From Atrichornis clamosus (taxonomy: Eukaryota; Chordata; Aves; Passeriformes; Menuridae): DNA of 64,000 nucleotides. Every line of letters starts with the position of its first letter. Within the stretch, counting starts at the first letter, position 1. Made by a program: the position numbers and the translations under genes. The notes below the pieces were generated by a model. That model was not told the DNA's origin and did not search any database. It worked only from the letters and a program-made list of their open reading frames with translations. The stretch covers positions 62,001 to 126,000 of the forward strand of contig WBMZ01003070.1 in assembly GCA_013400975.1 (NCBI GenBank). The letters run 5' to 3'. Shown here in pieces: positions 1 to 12,500 of the stretch.

Positions 1-422
1 AAGGGCTGGAGCCCCTCTGCTCTGGAGCCAGGCTGGGCGAGCTGGGGGTGTTCACCTGGAGAAGACAAGACTCCAGGCAGACCTCAGAGTCCCTTCCAGT
101 GCCTAAAGGGGCTCCAGGAGAGCTGGAGAGGGACTTGGGACAAGGGCCTGGAGGGACAGGACAAGGGAAATGGCTTCCCACTGCCAGAGGGCAGGGATAG
201 ATGGGATATTGGGAAGGAATTGTTCCCTGTGAGGGTGGGGAGGCCCTGGCACAGGGTGCCCAGAGAAGCTGTGGCTGCCCCATTCCTGGGAGTGTCCAAG
301 GCTAGACTGGATCGGGCTTGGAGCAACCTGGGACAGTGGAAGGTGTCCCTGCCCATGGCAGGGGATGGGATGGGATGAGGTCTAAGGTCTCTTCCCACCC
401 AAACCACTCTGGGGTCCCATGA
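1..422 (+). mobile_element. CR1 LINE 3' end, truncated by the window edge
   Basis: From base 1 it reads as the CR1 3' region (gctggag...ctggagaaga...cttccagtgcctaaaggggctccaggag) through aagctgtggctgccc and gtgtccaaggc to a 3' end 'cccaaaccactctggggtc'. It probably continues to the left. Confidence 0.85.
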
Positions 423-2383
423 CACAGCAAGCTGGATGCAGGGACCCAGCCCTGCTCTGTGACACAGCTGACACGCCAAGGGAGCCCACCCTTCCTGCAG
501 GCTGGAAATGCCCTGGGATCCCAGCGGGCAGTGGTGGCAGGAGGCGTCATTCCTGCCCAGCACCTGTAAAGCCCTCGGGATCTCTTGGGGTGCTCAAGCA
601 CTGCAGGAATGCCAAGCGACGTGCAGGGCTCTCGCCCAGCCCCGGCTGCCGCTGAATGTGCAAAGCTGATTTATTTTCACAACCTGCAAAGCCCTGGGGA
701 GGTGTCCACGGCCAGGCTGGGCACCAGGGATGGCTCCTTTCTGTCGCTGGCACTGGGACGTGAAAAGCAAAGCACTAGGACTCTCCACGAGTTCACATCC
801 TCCCACAAGCCAGGCCATGACCCAACCCCACCCCACCACCTGGACAAGGGAAAACGCCCTTGGTGCTCCCTTTTATTGTGCTGTTTGTGACCACGGTCAG
901 CTCTTCTTGTGGGGTGCAGGGGAAACTGTGACGTCCTTCTGCACCCCAGCACCACAACCAGGAGGAACGGGGGGACACAGAGGGAACTGCCAGGACCAGT
1001 TATCTGATCCCAGCAGCTCCAGTGTAAACTTAGCATGGCCTTTTGGAAAGTACTTGCTGTGGCAAAACATGCAGTAAATCACTGCTCTGAGTGCCAACAA
1101 TAATTCGAGATTAGCAAATCTTAAAGCTCAGCTTGGGGTCGTTGGAGCCCTGCCAGTGTAACTGGGGAGTCTCACCCACCTCGTACCCTCCAGCTCCAGG
1201 GGATTGCACCGAGCTGCAAATCCTTGGTTTTTGAAGGAGATGGGACAAGGTCTGGGGTCAGCACTGGGTGTGGGATCCTGCAACCCTCTCCCATGGATGC
1301 CCAACCTGTGCTTCCAAGGAGCAGGACTGACCCTCTGATCTCCCTCCCTTTTCCTTTCCAGACTACCCTGGAAAATCCCCAATTTCCTCCTTTTTTTAAT
1401 CAAACAGCAAACCCAGCTCACACCAGTTGCCCTGACCCTCTCCAGCATCATCCTGTGCTCCCTGGAACAAACCACAGTGACCCCCAGCACCATCACCCCA
1501 CCCTCCCTCCCCCATGCCCCCAGTGTCCCCTGAGTCCCCAGCACCCTGGCACTGGCCTTTCCACAGTGCTTCAGCGTGAGAATGCCCAGGACTTTGAAAA
1601 AGCCACCCAGGAAGTGGGTGAGTTTTCCAAGCTCAGCTGAGGGTTCAGCTGAGCCTGTGGGGCAAAGAGGAGGGAGAAGCCTTTGGAAATGAGCACAAAA
1701 AGTACCTGAGAGCCCAAACCAAGCACATCCCAATGGAAAATCACCATAAAATCTGCACGCTGCAGGAGACTGACCCCTGAAACACCCTCCCAAGGCCAAA
1801 ACAGCCCAGAGCTGGCATTTTAACCCAGGATAAATCACTGGTTCTGCTCTGGAGGCCCTGGGGAAGATCCCAGGCTACACCTGAGGGCTCTGTGGCTTGA
1901 CCGTTTCCAGGCCATTTTGTAATTTGGATGCAGCTGTCTATGTTGGAAATGCCACGGAGGAAACCACTCCATCCAGAGCAATATTTCATCAAAGTTCTGG
2001 AAGAATGTGCGACTGAAACCCCAGGTGCTGCTGTTCTTCCATACGTGGCTGTTTGATTGAACACCCTGACTTATTTCAGGCTTAGAGCTTGTGTCACTGA
2101 GTCCTCAGCATGATCAGTGTTGGCCACAGCAGGTCATTCCTGTCTGCATCAGGGAGAGCAGAAAAAGTTGCTTGTCAGGAGGACAGTGCCAGTGCAGCTG
2201 AGCTCTTGCTCTTTGTGGAACTATTGAAAAATAAAAGGCTGCCAAGTTGCTCACGTGCAACAGCAACACAGGCTGATACTAAAAATAATATTCCTGCTTA
2301 TTTGCATTGTGGGATGGCTCCCACCTGTGATCCTGTGTGTAACTGTCCTCAGAGTGCAGGGAAAATAATTCAGCTAAAACAGC
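423..2383. other. Intergenic DNA, no gene recognised
   Basis: I see no conserved exon here on either strand. The longest open frame (1128-1838, minus) has no recognisable domain. The sequence is ordinary unique avian DNA of mixed composition. Confidence 0.6.
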
Positions 2384-2622
2384 ATGGAGCTGTGTCAGGG
2401 AGGGTCAGGCTGGAGATCAGGAGAAGGTTCTTCCCCCAGAGGGGGGTGGGCACTGAACATTCCCCAGGGAATGGTCACGGCGCCAAGGCTGCCAGAGCTC
2501 CAGGAGCGTTTGGACAATGCTCTCAGAGACAGGGTGGGATTGTGGGGGTGTCTGTGCAGGGCCAGGGGTTGCACTGGATGATCCCTGTGGGTGGGGTTTC
2601 TGTGGATCTGTGATCTGTGGTT
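2384..2622 (+). mobile_element. CR1 LINE 3' fragment
   Basis: Begins 'ggagctgtgtcagggagggtc' and runs through 'aggctggagatcaggag' and 'aggttcttcccccagag' to 'gcactggatgatccctgtgg'. It is a different CR1 subtype from the copy at 1-422 and the same type as 57630-57912. Confidence 0.75.
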
Positions 2623-5600
2623 GCCCACGTGCCAACAGCAATGCCAGCCCAGCCAGGAGCCTGTAAGCTGAGACATCTCCTGATCATTAAACAGCCTCAG
2701 AGCACTGGCCCTGCACTGTATTTGCAAAGGAGCTGCAGCCCAGCATGAACCCTCCCTGCCCACCCAGCACTGCCTAGGCCCAACACCACATCCATGAAAT
2801 TCTAAAGGTGGATTGAAATATTTGGGGTTAAAACCATGAGATGTAAGGAAAAGTGGCCAGATTAGCTTTGTTTTTGAATACCTGGGAGCTTTGGAGCCTC
2901 TTCTGCAGCCATCATGCAAAAATTGGGCCCTAAAGCTTTTTCCATGCAGAAGTGGGCAATTTAGGGGTGTGTGACTTTGACATGGGGGTTTCTGCACCCC
3001 ATCAGTTGGAAGAAGGAGGGCTTTGGAGGGATAGGGGATGTGCCTTGCTAAGAAGCCATAATTTTGGTGTTCCATGAGGGCTGACATCTCTTTTCCTTGC
3101 CCAGTCTGGGTCTGCTTTGCTCCTGGCCATGGCTCAGAGTGTCCCAGCTGGGCCCCCTGTCCCAACAGATCTCCCCGCACCCACAAGCATCAGGGAAATA
3201 GGAGCAGGCAGAGGCTGTTCCATGGCACTCCGTTTTGGGAAGCTGGGAGTGATCACAGAGCACGGGACAGGGCAGAAGCATCAATGGCAGGAACGGTGCA
3301 AACACGAGTGGACTGAACCCGCACATCCTCAGCCCAAGCACAAATCTCCCGGGAGCCAGAAAACCAGAGGGAAAAGTCTCTCCAGGGGAGAGACTTCCGG
3401 AGAGGTTCCTTTGCTGTAATGCTGCCATCCAGTGGGAGAGACTCCCTGGCATGGGAAAGGCTGGAAAAGAGGGCGTTGGGGTCCCCAGCCCCGGGAAGTG
3501 GCCACCCACCACCCTCGGGCTGCCCTCGGGGACCTCCCTGCCGGGAATGCTGAGGCTGGACTCCATCCTCCGTCTCCAAGCCCCGATTCCAGACTGAATG
3601 CGACGGGCAAAATAGAAACAGCTCACACGGCACTTGAGCTCCTCCAGCACCCAGCGAGGGGATGGGGAAGCGGGGAGGATGCACCGGGATCAAGCGAGGG
3701 CAGCAAGCTGAGCCTTCCTCCAGAGGAGGCAGAGGAGGAGGAAGAGAAAGCTGAGGTGCGAGCAGGGTCCCAGCGGTGCGGACACCCCGGTCCCAGGGGG
3801 ATGCAGCCTCCGGGACGCTCCCAACACTCCCCTCCCGCTCCGACCGCGGGATATTTGCAGGCTGAGCACCCCGTGCCTGCAGAAGCCGAATTCCAGCGCC
3901 TATTCAGCAGCACCGGGGCTTCGTGGAGGGAAAAATACCAAACGCAAAACTCCCTGGCGTTGGTCAGGGAAGCGAAACAACTTAGGCAGCGGCCACAGAG
4001 CAGCGCGACGGCGAGCGGGGGACGCTCGGTGGCCAGCGGCCCCCAGGATCCCACAATGCGCCCGTTTGTTGTCCCGGTGGGCGGACGGATTCCCGCAGAA
4101 AGGAGCTTTCAGTGGGAATATTCAAAAGTTCAACCTCTCTCAGCAGCGCAAGGTTTGCTGGATTGTGCGATGGCACAAAGGGACAGTGTTTCCTCGGGAG
4201 CAGGAGGGTTTGTGGCTGGAACACGGCGCTTTTCTTCCCGCACAGAAGCCGCCTGAGCGGAAACACGGCGTTATCGAGGCGGGATCGCAGTCAGAGACTT
4301 GCCTTTAAGGGAGAAACTAGAAAAGGAATTGTGTTTATGGGAATGAAATCAAAGAATTTGGGGATTTCTTCTAGCTGAAGGCAGCAGCTGTTTTCCTAAG
4401 GTGGCGCCAATTTCCAGGAAAGCAGGGGTATTCCTCCAGAATCGAGGGGGAAAACCCTTAACTTTTTCTTTTCCCTTTGTGCCGAGAGGAAATCTGTCCT
4501 GGGAACAAGCCCTGTGTGCAAACAAACACGCTGCCCTCTCCTCGGGGAAGCACAAATGCTTTTCCACCCACTCAAAACCAGCCAGAAAATGACTCCTGGA
4601 CCAGCAACTCCCTGATAACCCCAGCGAGAAGGCAGCATCGTGGCTGAATCAGAGGCATGCATCCCGGTGGGGATGGATTTTGGAAGCATCCACCACCTCT
4701 GCAAGCTGGTGAAGGCCATTTCTCCCGGCTGCAAACCCACTCTCGAGCTCCAGCCCACAGTCGGGGAAGGGAAAGGGATGGGAGGTGTTGCAAAATAAAA
4801 AAGATGAGGATATTTGATGTAGGGAATCTGCTCTACAGCTGCAAACAGAGGCTGAGAACCGTGCACAGCTCATCACACCTAAAGTCTAATAACCAGTAGC
4901 TGTGCCCAAGGTCCCTCTGTGTGTTTAATTAGTCTCATAGAAGGTATTACATGAGTTAAATTTTTGGATCAGAGAATGGTTTGGTTTGGAATGGATCTTT
5001 AATTACTGCATAAGCACTGTACAAAAACAGCAGAGAAAATATTAGAGGACAAGCAGAGGATAGGAAAGGAGGATTTTTCTTTTAAAGATAACATTGGTTT
5101 TAAGGAGACTTTCCCTGTTGGTGGGTCTGGAGCAGCAAAACCATCCAGCAAAGCCGAGCAGTTCTGCAGCTGTCCCGACGTGACCAGGACAGGGAATCCA
5201 CCAGATTGCAGCACCAAGAAACTGCTCTTCCTTCCTGCAGTGAAGGTGGATGGCAATGGGCCTCCAGCCCGAGGGCTGGAGCAAGCACCTCTGAGTCTCT
5301 CTGAGGGGACGATAAATCTCTGACCAGTGGAGAAATGCCAGCCCGACAGAAAGCACAACCCAGTCAGCGTTCCTGAGTGGAGCCAGGACGAGCTCACAGC
5401 CCACGGCTGTGGGAATGAAACACTGTGGAGTCACGGCAGCAGGTGATGGGCTGACTCCTCATCACACTGCAGAGCGGGAGACACCAAAACCTCCTTATCC
5501 TGGAGAGATGGGTCAGTGTCACCCCCGACCCCGCAGTGGCTGCGCTGGGCACCGATCCTGGCACTGGAGGGTTCCCGGGGAGAAAAGGGCTCGGAGAAGG

Positions 5601-6299
5601 CCGGGAGGCTGGAGCAGGGTTTGGGCAGTGCTGGAGCACTGGGGAGTGAGTGTTTTGCTCCCTATGGTGAAGGGCAAGCCCTCGTCCCCAAGGTCCATGC
5701 CCCGATTCCCACGCTGTGCCCTGTCGTGACCAGTCGTTCCCTGTGTCCCAGCCTGGGCTGTGCCCGGCTCCCCCCCAAGATGCCCATCCCCCTCTGGGGG
5801 ATGTTCAGCTCCTTCTGCGTCTGCTGCTCCTGGTGGGTGTCCCCATGATTCTCCTGGGTCACCTGGCCTGATTCTCCTAGGTCACCATGCCCGATTCCTC
5901 CTGGCAACTTTATAACTCGGCGTATTCCCAGCTCCCCCATTCCCGGCCCCCCACGACCGTCGTGCGCAGGTGCTCTCAGTGCCCAGTGCTCCCAGTACGC
6001 CCGTGCCCGCTGCTCCTGGTGTTCCCTCCTCCCCCAGTCCCGATGCTCCCAGGACCACCGTATCTAGGTTCCTCCCAGGACCTCCGCGCCTGGTGCTCCC
6101 GACTTCTCCTCCCCAATGCTCCCAGGACCTCCACTCCCCGTTCTTCCCGTACTTCCATGTCCTGTACTCCCGGATCCCCCATCCCCAGTTACTGCAGGCA
6201 TCCTCGGCTCCCTGGTCCCCTCATTCCCGATGATCCCGGGCTCCGCATCCCCGTTTTTCCTGGTTCCCCGGGCATCCCCGTGCCCCAGCGCCCCTCTCC
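2623..6299. other. Intergenic DNA upstream of DENND2D, with CpG-rich block and C/T-rich repeat
   Basis: No protein-coding exon is recognised. A CpG-rich block lies at about 3450-4280. A tiny minus-strand CR1 end is visible near 4966-5003 (atcagagaatggtttgg). From about 5960 to 6250 the sequence becomes a degenerate C/T-rich repeat of the type ctcccaggacctcc. Long open frames across these parts come from base composition. Confidence 0.55.
5960..6250. repeat. Degenerate C/T-rich tandem sequence
   Basis: Repeated variants of 'tgctcccaggacctcc' and 'tcccagt' with irregular spacing lie just upstream of the DENND2D promoter. They create stop-poor frames on both strands. Confidence 0.5.
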
Positions 6300-6504
6300 C
6301 GGGACGAGTTCCCCGTGCCCGGCCGGTGCCAGGTGCTGCCCGGTTCCCCGCTCCTCCTCCTTCTCCTCTCCGCCCCGTGCCGTCCCTCCCCCGGGAAAGC
6401 GAAAGCGCGGCGGGCGGAAGCGCAGCCCTCCCCCCCGGGCAGCGCCGGGGCCACACCGGTACCGCACCAGGGTCGCTCCGGGGCCGCTCCGCTCCGGGGC
6501 CACC
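6300..6504 (+). promoter_or_regulatory. DENND2D GC-rich promoter / 5' UTR with ISRE-like site
   Basis: The sequence is strongly GC- and CpG-rich up to the ATG. At 6395-6404 it holds GAAAGCGAAA, a direct match to the IRF/ISRE core GAAANNGAAA, about 100 bp before the start codon. There is no convincing TATA box close by. The transcription start cannot be fixed from sequence alone. Confidence 0.55.
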
Positions 6505-6559
6505 ATGGCTTCCATCGGCAACTTCTTCCGACGGAGCCTGCGGCGCGCCGGCCGCAGAG
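6505..6559 (+). CDS. DENND2D: DENND2D exon 1 (residues 1-18 plus split codon)
   Basis: The ATG sits in a full Kozak context (GCCACCATGG). The exon encodes a short basic leader, MASIGNFFRRSLRRAGRR, and ends CAGAG|GTGAGG in phase 1. The leader is Arg-rich and does not resemble the human N-terminus beyond a shared basic 'F-RR' character, so this exon rests on splice phase and Kozak context more than on homology. Confidence 0.8.
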
Positions 6560-9500
6560 GTGAGGGGCGGGAGGGGCTCGGGAGGTGCCGGTGCCGGTGC
6601 CGGTGTCGATGTCGGTGCCTGTACCGGGACAGGTCCATCCCTGGTGCCGCGGCTGCGGGAGCCGACGGCTGCCGGCGGAGCGGGGACGTTCCCGGGCAGC
6701 GCAGCGCGACTGCGCCGGGTGGGACCGACGGCAGCGGCGGCGGCTCGGTGCCTCCAGCCCTGCCCATTCGCTTCCCCCGCGGAGCCCAGCTCGGGCCGGC
6801 TGCCCCGGGACTCACCGCATCTCTTGCTTCATGCTCGGGCGTTCACCCCAGCCACGGCAGTGCACCCCATCCCGGGTCTTCAGCCCATTCCGAGAGTTGC
6901 ACCCCATCCCCCGGAAGCCGACCTCGTCCCGGCTGAGCCCACCGCCGCCGCTGGGCTTCTCCCCATCCCAAGGGCAGCCCCACAGATTCTCGATCTCCCC
7001 ACATCCCCACTGAATGAGGAACATCGCAGGATATGCCAGAGTGTGGCATCTGGTGCATCCGTGGGGGCATCCGTGGGGGGATCCACGAGGGATGGGGTGC
7101 CCCCGAGACAGGTGGGTGTTGCAGAGCCTTCATAAAGCGGTGCAGAAATTGGCCGTTTGGGATTTGTGAGCTTTTCCGAGATACAGGATGCATCATCGGG
7201 GTTTTCTGGCTGCCACATCTCAAGCCAGAGCAAAGCAGGTTGGAGCAACTTGTGGATTTGGGGGGCTCACTGCACCCTTCTCCCCACCTGTTCTGTGCTG
7301 GCTCTGGCTGGGAGTGCACTGGATGTTCCCAGCTGAACAGCCGGTTTGATAAAGCCAGAGCCATTTCCTCTCTGCTGGGGCAGGTGGGTGGCTGGGCGGC
7401 TCAGGAAGCTGCTCTCCCCCACAAACCACCGTGCCAGGTCGGGAGACTTTGGCACATCAGAGCCTGGGCGTTTTCCGGGAAAAAAAAAAGCAGGTTGTGC
7501 CAGAGGCAGAGTGGGGCTGAGCACAGTCCTTGGCGATAAGAAAACCCCACGGCTGCCTTTGCCCTCTCTGTGCCCGATGGATGGAAGGGTGAAGATCCAC
7601 GGCTGTGGCAACCACTCTCCATCCGGGAGCTGCGTGAGCTCTCCCGGCCACCTGGCTCCTTCCCCTCCTCACAGGGGATGCTCCTGCTTCTGGGGGGCTG
7701 GGGGTCGTTCCCAAGTCTTCCTGACATGGGCTATGGGAGAGTCATTGGCTCTTGTGACATGGGCTGGGGAGACGAGGGACTTTGAATCCTGCCAGTTTGG
7801 GGAAGTGCTGGGATCTCTGATGCCACATTCAGCCTGCCTGGCAGTGCACCCCATACAGCCCTGGAGGTCGTCTTCCAGCCCAGGCATGGGGAGTTGTGGT
7901 CTCTGAGAGATTTACGCTCTGCCAACGAAGGCTTTGCAGCCAGTGCCGGCTGATCCACACTTTCCTTGTGCGAGAGGCAGAGCCGCGGCCCGGTGGGACT
8001 GGGCTCCCAGAGCAGCAGGTTTCACTCATTTACTTGGAAACCCCACGGACAAGATGCAAATCCAGTCTTTGCTGAAGAGCACATCTGGTGTTCTCTGAAA
8101 CGCAGGAGATGAGACTGGATAGGCCGGATTTTACTGGACTTTCATCTTGCTCTTAACAACCAATGCCAGCGTCCAGCAAGGATGGGGGGCACCAGCAGCC
8201 CTTCCATGGCACAGCCTGGTTCCCTGGGGTTCCCCAAACAACAACCTCCTGCCTGGCCCTGGAGGTGGGACTGGACCAAAGCCATTGCTGGAGCATCCCA
8301 AGGAGGAGCAGGAGAAGCAAAGCACATCTTGACCTTTTCCCTGGCCTGGAGCACCTCTCTGGGCTGATCTCCAACAGGGACAAACCAGAGGTGTCTTCAG
8401 CCAGGTCTCATCCTCAGGACACTCCTGGGCTTCCCCTGCTGCAAAAGGACCTCTTTGGGATGAATTTCACCTTACCATGAGGGAGGACTTTGCATGTGGA
8501 GGTGGAGCAGCCCCAGGGTGCACATGGGAGTGGCTTTGAGCATCTCCCCACTCCAAGCTGGGAAAGGCATTTCTGGTCCCTGGGAAGGGACATCCCATGA
8601 TGGGTCTGTGAGTGTTACCTCCTCCTCCAAGCTTTCTGTTCCCATCAGCTCCTAGTGACCTGGAACAAAGGCTGGAGAGGTTTCCAGACTAAAGGACGTG
8701 GCTCTGGACCTGGAGGGACATGTGGGCAGGGTGTCCACCAGCACTGCTTTTGGAGGAGGATGCCATACATGGAGCAGGACGATGGCAGCAGCTGACCACG
8801 GCCATGCCTTGCCCTGACCAGCTGTGGTATGACCAGAAGAGCCCAGGGACAAATTCCAGGATCTGGGGACAAACTGCAAGAGCCAGTTATTTCATCCAGC
8901 CACCCATTATTATCCTTGTTATTCCTAACAGAGCAGCTCAACTTCTCTGTCCCAGCTCCCTGCCATAATCAGAGATGGGACAGTTTCTGTGCCAAGAACA
9001 AGGGATAAAGGGAGGCACAAGTGGCCTCTGGGAGAGGGAAGAGCTGTGGCATGGCCTGGCTGCAGCCTCTGGCTGGCATTTAACCCCTCTCCTTCCCAGC
9101 CCTCGGATCTCACTGTCCCACTGTGATCATCCCAGCACCCTCGGAGAGGCCGGATGGGGCTCTTTCCCTCCTGTTCCTGGTTGTTCAGGGTGTGACAGCT
9201 GACACTTCCCAGCTGCCCTCCCCAACCGGCCAAACAAGAACTGGGTGTAATCTCAGGGAACTGCTTTGCTTTGGGAGCTGTGGTTTAGGGAAAACCCTCG
9301 AGGAGCTCATTTGCAATCAGCAGTTCCCAGGACTGAGTACATCTGGCAGGGAGAGGTTGGGATTCATCTGATTGGAGCTTTTGGAGGTGCTCAAACAAGA
9401 TCTGGGCTGTTTGTTTGTTGTTTATTTCCCCTAAGGGAATAAAATTAACTGCAATAACCACATTCCCACACCTCCCTGCAGATGTTTAATGCAGAGCGCA

Positions 9501-12500
9501 TCTGCTCTCCCCCATCCCACACGCCCACTTCGTTCTGGGCATCCCTCTGCCCTCTCTGGGCTGGGGCAAAGGAGGGCTGGGGGTGTCTGATGGCACTTTG
9601 GTTCTCCCTAAAAGACTCATAAAAGCCATTCCTCTTCCCTTTTTGTGTCCCCAGCTGTTCACTCTCGGGGACCAAAAGTTCTGGGCACCAGGTGCTGGTT
9701 CCCTCCAGCCACTTTTGCCAGCTCATGTGTAACTCTGCAACTCCTCCCCTGCCCTCAGGACACCTCACACCTCTCATTTCACTCTGATCTGATTTTTTGG
9801 GGGTCTTTCTGTGGCTACAGAAGGAAAAGATGAGGCCTCTGCTGCAGAAAACAACTCCCCGCGGGCGCCGCAGGGGAAGCCAGGGGAGCGGAGCTCAGTC
9901 TTCTCTTCTGCTGGGCAGTTTTTCTTTGAGTACCTGGTGGTGGTGTCGCTGAAGAAGATGCCAGATGGACAATATGAACCCAAGATAGCCTACCAGTTCC
10001 CAAAGGTATTTAGTCCTGTGTTTCTGAAAAGAACAGTTTTCCAAATTCGGAGGAAAAGGGGATGTTGTTCCTTCTCCATCACTAAAGCCATGGGAGGAGA
10101 AGAGAAAAGTACCCTGTGCCCTTGAGCCACAGGCCCAGGGCTTTGCCTGCCCAGGATTGGGGTTGCTGGGACCGTCTGTCCCTCCCCACAGTCCCAGAGG
10201 TGGTCCCTAGCCTCTTGTCCCAAAAGGGGAGACCACAGCAGGGAAGTCACACCTCGGGGAGGTGGCACAGGAGGACACCCTCAGTTTGCAGAGGGTGGCT
10301 CTGCTCTGCCTCACTATTCATGGGGTGAAAGAGTCAAAAATTGGATTTTTGGGAGGTGCTTTTCCAGGCATGTGCAGGCACTCTCTGCATTGTTCTGAGC
10401 CAGGACAGACCCCATCCCACCCCATCCCTGGGGACAATGGGCACCCTACATCACCCTGACCCTCAGCTTTGCTTCCTCCCAGCGGGAGAACTTGCTGAAG
10501 GGCCAGAAGGAGGAGGAGGAGCGTCTCCTCAAAGCCATCCCCCTCTTCTGCTTCCCCGACGGCAACAACTGGGCCCCCGTCACCGAGTTCACCAGGTACC
10601 TGCTCTGCTGCGGGGTCTGGGCTGGGCCCCCCACCCCTGCTGGACTCGTGAGGGCTGGAGGGACCCACCCAGCCCTTCCCAGCCCATCCCAGCCCATCCC
10701 AGCCCCATGTTTTTTCTCTCCTTGCAGTGAAACCTTTTCTTTCGTGCTGACCAACGTGGATGGCAGCAGGAAGATTGGCTACTGCAGGCGGCTGCTGGTG
10801 AGCCCCCCCCACCCCACACCCACAGGGCTGTCACCCCCTCCCCATGCTGGGACCTCCTGCCTTGCCCAGAGTTCAGCTCCTGGGGACAAGTCTCAGAAAG
10901 CCACTTGGCCAAAGTGGTGATGAGCAAGAAGGGGGTGCCCAAAGGGGTTTTGGAGCTCTCTGCTGGGGTGTCATTGGGTGCTGGGTGGAGGAAGCAATGA
11001 GTGTGCACAAAAGGTGTGGATATGGCACTTGGGGACACGGTTTGGGGGTGAATGTGGTGGTGCTGGGCTGATGTTTGGACTTGGAGAGGGTTCCAACCTT
11101 CACAGTTCTGTGATTCCTCACCGGTCTCTGCAGCTTCCCTGGCTCCTCTCCCTTGGCTGCAGTGGTCAGGATGGCTGCAAATCCCACCTGGGATCAGGAT
11201 GGGGATGTGAATGCACCCATCCAGGTGCAGGGAGCTGGGAGCCCTCAGCCCCATCCCCAAAAATTGCATCTGAGCAGTAGCTGTTTCTCAGCTCACAGCT
11301 TTGACCAGCTCAGGGCCTCTGAGGTGTGATGGTCTTCCCTGGCTGCAGGTTTAGACAGGGACATAAATCCAGGGGGACATCCCTGTGCCAGGGCTTGGGG
11401 ACTTCCTGGGTCCCACCACCCCTTCATCCTGGTGAACCTTCCCATTTTGACATCCAGGGCTGAGCTTGGGCTGTTGGAACTGGGTGTCTGGAGGGATGAA
11501 AGTGCAGAGGACCCAGGACAGTCCTGTTGGATAGGAAAAAATAAAGCCAGAGAACTCATCCCAATGGTCCCTGTTGTAGCAGGAGGCAGGATTAACCCCA
11601 AGGATGGTGGGGCAGGATGTCTTGGAGGACACGTGTCTGGGTGGGAGGAGAGTTTGGGAATATTCCAAAATGATGCACCAAAATAATGAACAACTTTGGC
11701 ACCCAAACTGCCTTCTCGGGGCACCCTCTGCTTTTCCAGCATCAGCTGCATCCTTGGCCTTGGTCCCAGCTCTGAAAATTCCCCAGCAAGTGATTGGGAA
11801 TTTGAGGGGGGCAAGTGGGGATCCCTGTGGAGATCATGGAGCTGGGGCAGGGAGATGCTCAGATCCCTCTCCCACCCTCTTTCAGCCATCCGGGCGCGGT
11901 GTCCAGCTCCCTGAAGTCTTCTGCATCATCAGCTGCCTGGGCTGCTTTGGGCTCTTCTCCAAGGTAGGGGCGTGGTGGCTCTGGCCCTGTGGTGGCCCCA
12001 TCTGACCCGGTGATGGCCGCAGTGGCCGCTCCATTGCCTGCTGGGGATTCCCAGCTCACCTCTTTCCCCCCAGATCCTGGACGAGGTGGAGAAGAGGCGC
12101 CAGATCTCCATGGCAGTGATCTATCCCTTCATGCAGGGCCTTCGGGAATCGCCCTTCCCAGCTCCAGGGAAAACTGTCACCATCAAGAGCTTCATCCCTG
12201 AGTCAGGCACAGAGGTTGGTGGGGGCTCAGGGGCACTTCCTGGACTGCTCCGACACCAGGAGCCCAGGATATGTCTGGGAGCAACCTCCACCTGCAGCAC
12301 CCAGGGGTGCTCACCGGGGCAGTGCCAGGGGCCAGGAGCGGGATGTTGTGCCAGGGGACAGGAGCAGGATGTTGTGCCAGGGGACAGGAGCGGGATGTTG
12401 TGCCAGGGGACAGGAGCAGGATGTTGTGCCAGGGGACAGGAGTGGGATGTTGTGCCAGGGGACAGGAGCAGGATGTTGTGCCAGGGGACAGGAGCGGGAT

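Noticed and set aside
1128..1838. 236-codon minus-strand frame
   Set aside because: No recognisable domain, no conserved motif, and counter-frames are open as well.
3432..4256. 274-codon frame in the CpG-rich block
   Set aside because: No recognisable domain or splice support. GC-rich DNA is stop-poor. Kept only as a CpG-block observation.
5887..6936. 349-codon plus-strand frame and overlapping 339- and 208-codon frames
   Set aside because: They arise from C/T-rich and CpG-rich composition around the DENND2D promoter; no domain, and they overlap each other in several frames.
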